A stretch of 64,000 nucleotides of DNA from Streptomyces sp. Tu6071. Its GTDB lineage: Bacteria > Actinomycetota > Actinomycetes > Streptomycetales > Streptomycetaceae. This document shows, piece by piece, positions 59,254 to 64,000 of the stretch (positions within the stretch are counted from its first letter, which is position 1; every line of letters begins with the position of its first letter). The stretch lies in NCBI RefSeq assembly GCF_000213055.1, contig NZ_CM001165.1:124001-188000 (forward strand), written 5' to 3'. The notes under the pieces are model-generated. The model searched no databases. It had not been told where the DNA came from and saw only the letters and a list, made by a program, of their open reading frames with translations. Both the position numbers and the translations under genes were made by a program.

Positions 59254-61013
59254 ACCGGTGTGTCCTCCTGGTGGGACCGCTCGGGGGGCACGGGCCGCGG
59301 GTCCTTCGGGGCGGGCCGCGTGGCGAGCAGGCCCTGCCGTGTCACTGTCGCCGCGAGCGTACGGTGTCCGGCGCGCTCGGCGTCGAGCACCCGCCGTTCG
59401 GGCACCGCGCGCTGCCACCACTCGCCGCCCGCCGTGTCGGCCGCGGCGCGCAGCGCGACGAGGGTCGCGGCGAACCGGCGACGGGCCCGCTCCAGGTCGA
59501 CGGCGCTCGCTCCCGTACGGGCGAGGAGGGCCTCCGTCTCCTCGCGCACCGCGTCGGCGGTGGCGAGGGAGCGTGCCAGTTCGGCGCTCGCGCGGCGGTT
59601 GGTGACGAGGAAGGCGACGACGAGACCGGCCGCGGCGCCGACGACGGTGTCGAGCACGCGGTCGCCGACGAGCGGGCCCGTGCCGTGCCTGCCGCCGAAC
59701 TCGCCGATGAGGAGTGCCATCGGGGTCACGCACATGCTGCCGAGCCAGTAGTTGCGCGGCATGAGGGCTTCCGCGCCGAAGGCCAGGACGATGATCAGGA
59801 CGACGATGGCCGCCGGGGTCGTGTGGGCGAGGGGCGCGATCAGCGCGAAGACGCCGACGCCCACGACGTTGCCCACCGTGCGCTGGATCGCGCGGGTCCA
59901 GCTCAGGGTCACGTTGGTCTGGAAGATCGCGACGGCGGTGACGATCGCCCAGTACGGGCGGTCGCTGCCGAGTTCCCGGGCGAGGAGCCCGGCGAGGAGC
60001 GAGCCGAGGAAGGCGCGCGCCATGACGGGGAGCAGGGGGGAGCCGGGGGCGAAGGCGCGCAGGACGGGGTGCGCGGCGCGCGGGCGGCGGGCGCGCTCGA
60101 TGTCGATGCCGGCGAGTTCCTGGAGGGCGGCTTCGTCGAGGTCGGCGGGGCGGGGCAGCGGCCCGGTGCCCCGTGTGCGCCCGGCCTGCTCCTCCAGGAG
60201 GGCGGCGTCCGCCTCGTGGGGCGCCGCGAGGGCGGTCTCGGCGCGGACGAGGAGTCGTTCGAGGTCGCGGCGGACGGAGGTGCGGCGGCCCGTCGCGTAG
60301 AGGCACTGCCAGCCTGCGTGGACGGCGGTGACGGCGGCGGCGCGGGCGCGGTCGCGCGCGGGGTTCCCGGCAGGGGTCCTGAGGAAGGCGGCGACGGCTT
60401 CGAGCGCGCGGGCCGTGGCGCGGCGCTCGGGGCCGGTGGGACGCACGAGCGCCGGGGCCATCGTGACGCACCAGGAGAGCGCGGCGGCGCCGGCGGTGAG
60501 GGCGAGGTGCCCGGGCACGGCGGCGAAGGTCTGCGGCACGAAGAGGGTCGCGGAGCTGACGAAGGCGAAGATCACGGGCCCGGGGGCGCCGATGCCCGTG
60601 CTCTCGCACAGGGTCTTCTGGACGGCCGCCATCGCGGCGCCGACCGCGATGAGCACGGGGATCGAGTCGGTGGCGGCGGAGGTCAGCATCGCGAGGGCGA
60701 CGCCGGCGACCATGCCGAGGATGACCCAGAGGACGGCGCGGGCGCGGCGCGCGTACGGGAGGTTGTGGCCGTAGAGGGCGCACAGGGAACCGGCCATCGT
60801 GTAGGCGGCGAGGTCGAGCCGGTCCAGCGCGAGGAGGGTGAAGAGCGGGACGACCGCGGCCGACGAGGCGCCGGTGGCGGGCTTGAACCACGTGTCGTTG
60901 AGCCCGCCGAGGCGGAGCGCACCGGCGAGGGGGAGCTTCTTGGCGCGCGGTCCGGGGGCGGGCGGCGTGGACGGGTGCTTCCCGGTGGGGCTGGAGGGGA
61001 CGGGACGACTCAT
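59250..61013 (-). CDS. FUSC family inner-membrane protein (aromatic acid exporter-like)
   Basis: 587 residues. Two halves, each with five to six membrane helices (about 45-170 and 340-470), a cytosolic helical region (about 180-330) between them and a C-terminal helical domain. PYWAIVTAVAIFQTNVTLSWTRAIQRTVGNVVGV (in two parts) is the FUSC signature. Such proteins export aromatic acids or other toxic compounds. MarR downstream regulates it. ATG at 61013, with no strong ribosome site. Confidence 0.88.
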   Translation of the reverse strand: MSRPVPSSPTGKHPSTPPAPGPRAKKLPLAGALRLGGLNDTWFKPATGASSAAVVPLFTLLALDRLDLAAYTMAGSLCALYGHNLPYARRARAVLWVILGMVAGVALAMLTSAATDSIPVLIAVGAAMAAVQKTLCESTGIGAPGPVIFAFVSSATLFVPQTFAAVPGHLALTAGAAALSWCVTMAPALVRPTGPERRATARALEAVAAFLRTPAGNPARDRARAAAVTAVHAGWQCLYATGRRTSVRRDLERLLVRAETALAAPHEADAALLEEQAGRTRGTGPLPRPADLDEAALQELAGIDIERARRPRAAHPVLRAFAPGSPLLPVMARAFLGSLLAGLLARELGSDRPYWAIVTAVAIFQTNVTLSWTRAIQRTVGNVVGVGVFALIAPLAHTTPAAIVVLIIVLAFGAEALMPRNYWLGSMCVTPMALLIGEFGGRHGTGPLVGDRVLDTVVGAAAGLVVAFLVTNRRASAELARSLATADAVREETEALLARTGASAVDLERARRRFAATLVALRAAADTAGGEWWQRAVPERRVLDAERAGHRTLAATVTRQGLLATRPAPKDPRPVPPERSHQEDTPV

Positions 61014-61021
61014 GCCCACAA

Positions 61022-61046
61022 GCTTAGCAAGTGTTTTACTCGTAAA
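61022..61046. promoter_or_regulatory. Candidate MarR operator and promoter of FUSC-marR
   Basis: TTTAC-TC-GTAAA (61035-61046) is a perfect inverted repeat, and CTTAGCAAG (61023-61031) is imperfectly palindromic. On the minus strand TAAGCT could be a -10. MarR proteins bind short A/T-rich palindromes next to their own promoters, so this is the likely site. Confidence 0.6.
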
Positions 61047-61204
61047 TGATTGAGGCACGGAGTGCCAGCTTCGCGGCCGAGGCACGGCCCGCAGGCCGTC
61101 TTTCGCGGCACGAGAGTCGGGCGAGGACCGCTCCTCTCCCCCGGAATTCACTCGCAGGGGCCGGGGTTTCCCCAGTTGAGCGCGCCGAAGTTAGGATGAG
61201 CCCT

Positions 61205-62128
61205 GTGTCCTACGAGCTGACCCTCAGTGCCCAGACTCTTCGCGCCGTGCCCTTCGGCACCCGGGTGGGGGCTGCCGCCGAGGCGGGCTTCCGGGGCCTC
61301 GGCCTGTCCGTCGAGCAGTACAGGGACGCGCTGGAAGCCGGGTGGACCGACGGCAGGATGGTCGACCTGCTCGCCGCGCGCGGACTGCGCGTGACGGAGA
61401 TCGAACTGCTCACCGCCTGGGGCGGGGGCGCCGGGCGGGGTGCCCGCGAGGACGACGCCGTCGCCGAACGGCTCGTCGAGCTGTTCCGCCCCGAGCGCGT
61501 CCACGCCACGGTCTTCGCCGCGCGCCCGCTCGACGAGCTGGCCGCAGGTTTCGCGGGCGTGTGCCGGAAGGCCGCCGCGAGCGGGGCGCGCGCCGCGCTC
61601 GAATTCCTCCCGTACGCGGGCATCCCGACGATCGGCGCGGCCTGGGAGGTCGTCGCGGCGGCGGGGGACGCGAACGGCGGCATCCTCGTCGACTGCTGGC
61701 ACTGGGCGCGCTCCGGGGCGACCGCGGCCGACCTGGCCCCCGTGCCCGCCGAGCGGATCATCGCCGTCCAGCTCGCCGACGCGCTGCGCACCCCGCTGCG
61801 CGACCCGCGCTACGAGGCCCGCCACCACCGGCTCCTGCCGGGCGAGGGCGGCGGCCACGTGGCCGGGATGCTGGACACGCTGCGGGCCCACGGCGTACGG
61901 GCCTCGCTCGCCGCCGAGGTCGTCTCCGACATGCTCGACGTCCAGGACCCGCGCCTCACCGCCCGCCAGGTGCACCGCGCGTGCGTCGGCGTCCTGGAGG
62001 AAGCCTGCTTCCCCGGCCTCCCCGTCGACGGCGTCCGCTCCCCCGCCCCGGCGGCCGGGGACCAGGCCCCCACCGGCCTCCCCCCTGCCTTCCCGCACGG
62101 CCGCCCCCGGATGCCCGGAGCCCTCTGA
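61205..62128 (+). CDS. Sugar phosphate isomerase/epimerase-like TIM-barrel protein
   Basis: 307 residues, AP-endonuclease-2/xylose-isomerase-like fold. ALEFLPYAGIPTIGAAWEVV (metal Glu), GILVDCWHWARSG (Asp/His) and RHHRLLPGEGGGHVAGML give the metal and substrate pattern of this superfamily. Substrate unknown. The C-terminal 35 residues are Pro/Gly-rich and run into tandem repeats at 62107. TAGGAT at 61192-61197 is 7 bp before the GTG at 61205, suggesting a leaderless start; the ATG at 61196 is the alternative. Confidence 0.8.
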   Translation: MSYELTLSAQTLRAVPFGTRVGAAAEAGFRGLGLSVEQYRDALEAGWTDGRMVDLLAARGLRVTEIELLTAWGGGAGRGAREDDAVAERLVELFRPERVHATVFAARPLDELAAGFAGVCRKAAASGARAALEFLPYAGIPTIGAAWEVVAAAGDANGGILVDCWHWARSGATAADLAPVPAERIIAVQLADALRTPLRDPRYEARHHRLLPGEGGGHVAGMLDTLRAHGVRASLAAEVVSDMLDVQDPRLTARQVHRACVGVLEEACFPGLPVDGVRSPAPAAGDQAPTGLPPAFPHGRPRMPGAL

Positions 62129-62155
62129 GGCGGCACCCGGATGCCGGGAGCCCTG
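62107..62155. repeat. Tandem repeat across the epimerase stop codon
   Basis: Two copies of a 23-24 bp unit with CCGGATGCC..GAGCCCT.TGAG lie at about 62107-62130 and 62133-62156. The stop codon of the epimerase gene is inside the first copy. Confidence 0.7.
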
Positions 62156-62383
62156 TGAGACCGCGCTCCCTGCGACGCGGCACCCGGACACGGGCGGCCC
62201 CGCGAGGCCGAACCCGTAGGACAGTCCGCCCGAACAGCACGGGCCGCGTGCACCCGCCCGCGCCTCCGCGCCCCCGCACTCCCCCGCGTACCCCTGTGCG
62301 ACCCCTTGGGCGCCGCCTGCCGTGGGCAGGTCCTCTCCGTCACGACTCTCGGCCCTTCGAGGCCCTCGACGGGGAGGACCGCC

Positions 62384-62944
62384 GTGCACGCTCCGGGACC
62401 GGCCGCCTGGCTGCTCGTCGCGCTGTGCGCGGCCACGTCGGCGTACTGCCTGCTGCGGATGCGCGATCCCGGTCGGGGCGTGCGGAGCACGGCGGGCGGG
62501 GAAGCGCTGATGGGGCTGGCGATGGCGGTCATGGCGGTGCCCGCCGCCGTGCTCCGTCCTCCGGCGTGGGCCTGGGTCTGCTACACCGTCGTCTTCGGGG
62601 CCGCCGCGCTGCGGGCCCTGTGGGCGGCGCGCGCGGGCTCGGCGCACCACGCGCACCACCTCGTCGGCACCCTCGCCATGGTCTACATGGCCTGGGCGAT
62701 GGCGAGCACGCCCGGCGGGCACGCCGGCCACGGCGGCGGCCACATGTCCGGCGGGGTGCCGCTGGTCACGGGGCTGCTCCTCGTCTACTACGCGGGCTAC
62801 GTGCTCTACACCGGTACGCGTCTCGTTCCCGCAGGCGGCACGGAGGGGCCCGCGCCGTCGCACTGGACGGGCCGCACCGAGGTCGTACGGGCCTGTCGGC
62901 TCGCGATGGCGACGGGCATGCTCGCGATGCTGCTCACGGTGTGA
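62384..62944 (+). CDS. DUF5134 membrane protein
   Basis: 186 residues with about five membrane helices. The histidine-rich loops (SAHHAHHLVG, GGHAGHGGGHMSGG) and the GGEALMGLAMAVMAVP helix are the DUF5134 pattern. His-rich loops may bind metal such as copper or haem. GTG start at 62384 with GGGGAGGA 6 bp upstream. Function unknown. Confidence 0.85.
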   Translation: MHAPGPAAWLLVALCAATSAYCLLRMRDPGRGVRSTAGGEALMGLAMAVMAVPAAVLRPPAWAWVCYTVVFGAAALRALWAARAGSAHHAHHLVGTLAMVYMAWAMASTPGGHAGHGGGHMSGGVPLVTGLLLVYYAGYVLYTGTRLVPAGGTEGPAPSHWTGRTEVVRACRLAMATGMLAMLLTV

Positions 62945-63093
62945 ACCCGGCCCCTGACTCTCGCCCGACGACACGGGCGCCTCGCGAGCACGGGGCGTGC
63001 GCGCCCTGTGGCGGGGCGCGATTCCTCGTGGCGTGCGTCACTTGCCATGAAAGCCTGTATCTTCCGAACCGGCCGCCCCCATAGGCTGGACGC

Positions 63094-64000
63094 ATGATGG
63101 TCCCGGTGGCCCTGCTCCTGCTCGGCGCGCTCACCGCTGTGCTCGCTCCTCGCGTGATCGCCCGTGTCCCCTGGACGGACCGCGAGCCGATCGTGGCGCT
63201 GTGGCTGTGGCAGTGCGCCGTGGGGGGCGTGCTCATGTGCTGCGCGCTCGCGATGGCGCTGAGCGCGGCGGCGGCCTGGAAGGCGGTGCGCGGGCAGCTC
63301 TTCGCCTCCGCGCCGCACGGGGTGATCGACGCGTACGCGCTCGGCACCGCGGGCCCCTGGGCGGGGGCGACCGCGCTCGTCCTCGCGGCGGGCGGGGCCT
63401 GGACGGCGGCGATGCTGACCCGCGAGATCCGCGAGAGCAGGCGGCGCAGGCGCGCCGAGCGCGCGGCGCTCAGGACGCGCGCGCCGCGGCTCCCGGGCGA
63501 GGGACCCGCGAAGGAGCGCCTGCGGGTGCTGGAGGGCGAGAAGCCCGAGGCGTGGTGGCTGCCCGGCACTCCCCCGCAGCTCGTGATCACCACGGCGGCG
63601 CTGCGCCGCCTGGAGGGCCGCAAGCTCGACGCGGTCCTCGCCCACGAACTCGGCCACGCGCACGCGCGCCACGACTGGCTCCTGTACTGCTCGGGCGCGC
63701 TCGCCCGGGGGTTTCCGCAGGTCCCGGTCTTCGCGGCGTTCCGCGACGAGATGCACCGGCTCGTCGAGCTGGCGGCCGACGACGTCGCCTCGCGCCGCTT
63801 CGGACGGCTGACCACGGCCCTCGCGCTCGTCGAGCTGAACGAGGACCGGGGTGTCTTCGGCCCGGCACCCACGCCCCACGCCGACGTGCCGCGCCGCGTG
63901 GACCGGCTCCTGGAGGCCCACCCGCGACTGACGGCGGGCCGCAGGCTCCAGTGGACGGCGGCGGGGGCGCTCGTCCCGCTCGTCCCCGTGCTCGTCGCGC
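63094..64000 (+). CDS. M56 family metallopeptidase, 3' end outside window
   Basis: 302 residues are visible and the frame is open at the right edge. Membrane helices near residues 5-25, 35-60 and 85-105. LDAVLAHELGHAHARHDW is the zinc HExxH motif. M56 proteins are BlaR1-like sensor proteases, often paired with a BlaI/MecI repressor; no such gene is next to it here. ATG at 63094, with TAGGCT at 63082-63087 six bp upstream and no ribosome site, so it may be leaderless. Confidence 0.9.
   Translation, partial: MMVPVALLLLGALTAVLAPRVIARVPWTDREPIVALWLWQCAVGGVLMCCALAMALSAAAAWKAVRGQLFASAPHGVIDAYALGTAGPWAGATALVLAAGGAWTAAMLTREIRESRRRRRAERAALRTRAPRLPGEGPAKERLRVLEGEKPEAWWLPGTPPQLVITTAALRRLEGRKLDAVLAHELGHAHARHDWLLYCSGALARGFPQVPVFAAFRDEMHRLVELAADDVASRRFGRLTTALALVELNEDRGVFGPAPTPHADVPRRVDRLLEAHPRLTAGRRLQWTAAGALVPLVPVLVA

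Noticed and set aside
1..64000. tRNA, rRNA, integrase or transposase genes
   Set aside because: None could be recognised by eye on either strand; a covariance-model search could still find a tRNA I missed.

Overview
The window is chromosomal DNA of a Streptomyces or very close actinomycete. The signs are very high GC, strong third-position GC bias, many GTG starts, short GTGA/ATGA gene overlaps, a short chaplin, a melC1-melC2 tyrosinase pair, and several lineage-typical families (proline-rich DUF6643-like protein, DUF6421, DUF6986, Rv1733c-like protein). Gene density is ordinary. I saw no rRNA, tRNA, integrase, transposase, CRISPR array or PKS/NRPS gene.

Layout. 0-7 kb: the end of a glycoside hydrolase, a Nudix hydrolase, a succinate-semialdehyde dehydrogenase, and a three-subunit molybdenum aldehyde oxidoreductase operon of PaoABC type. 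7-16 kb: surface and secreted functions (chaplin, tyrosinase with its copper chaperone, exported beta-helix protein, sedolisin peptidase), an SDR, a wrecked epoxide hydrolase gene, and a WYL regulator with a Nudix gene. 16-21 kb: apolipoprotein N-acyltransferase, a small membrane protein, a racemase-like gene and an HpnB-type glycosyltransferase. 21-31.5 kb: the proline-rich protein, a MOSC protein, an Rv1733c-like membrane protein, a beta-helix/AAA ATPase fusion, a large membrane alpha/beta-hydrolase, a DeoR regulator and a Cds1-type cysteine desulfhydrase. 32-45 kb: an RsbW-like ATPase, ROK and LacI regulators, AlkB, an MFS transporter, geranylgeranyl reductase, an M20 peptidase, an MBL hydrolase, a P-loop-relic/Nudix fusion, two small unknowns and a ROK kinase. 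44-53 kb: a DUF6986 aldolase-like gene, electron-transfer flavoprotein, thioredoxin, PlsC, and the DUF6421-SDR-threonine aldolase operon. 53-64 kb: a GDPD phosphodiesterase, an acetyltransferase, an aquaporin, an SSS symporter with a DUF3311 partner, a small P-loop protein, a FUSC-MarR operon, a TIM-barrel epimerase, a DUF5134 membrane protein and the start of an M56 metallopeptidase.

How the genes work together. Tight operons are 6836->3158 (aldehyde oxidoreductase), 8861->7545 (melC), 47748->45946 (ETF), 52910->49652 (DUF6421 operon), 57873->56084 (transporter) and 61013->58708 (FUSC-MarR). Most convergent pairs are separated by perfect GC-rich hairpins of 12-21 bp. Clear candidate operators sit between the ROK kinase and LacI genes, in front of DUF6986 and in front of FUSC. 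Short GC-rich tandem repeats, each with its own unit, lie in several intergenic gaps and in two gene termini.

The least explained items are the beta-helix/AAA fusion with a ladder of cysteines, the alpha/beta-hydrolase whose fold appears split by about 11 membrane helices, the Nudix protein carrying a dead P-loop domain, and the DUF6421 operon.
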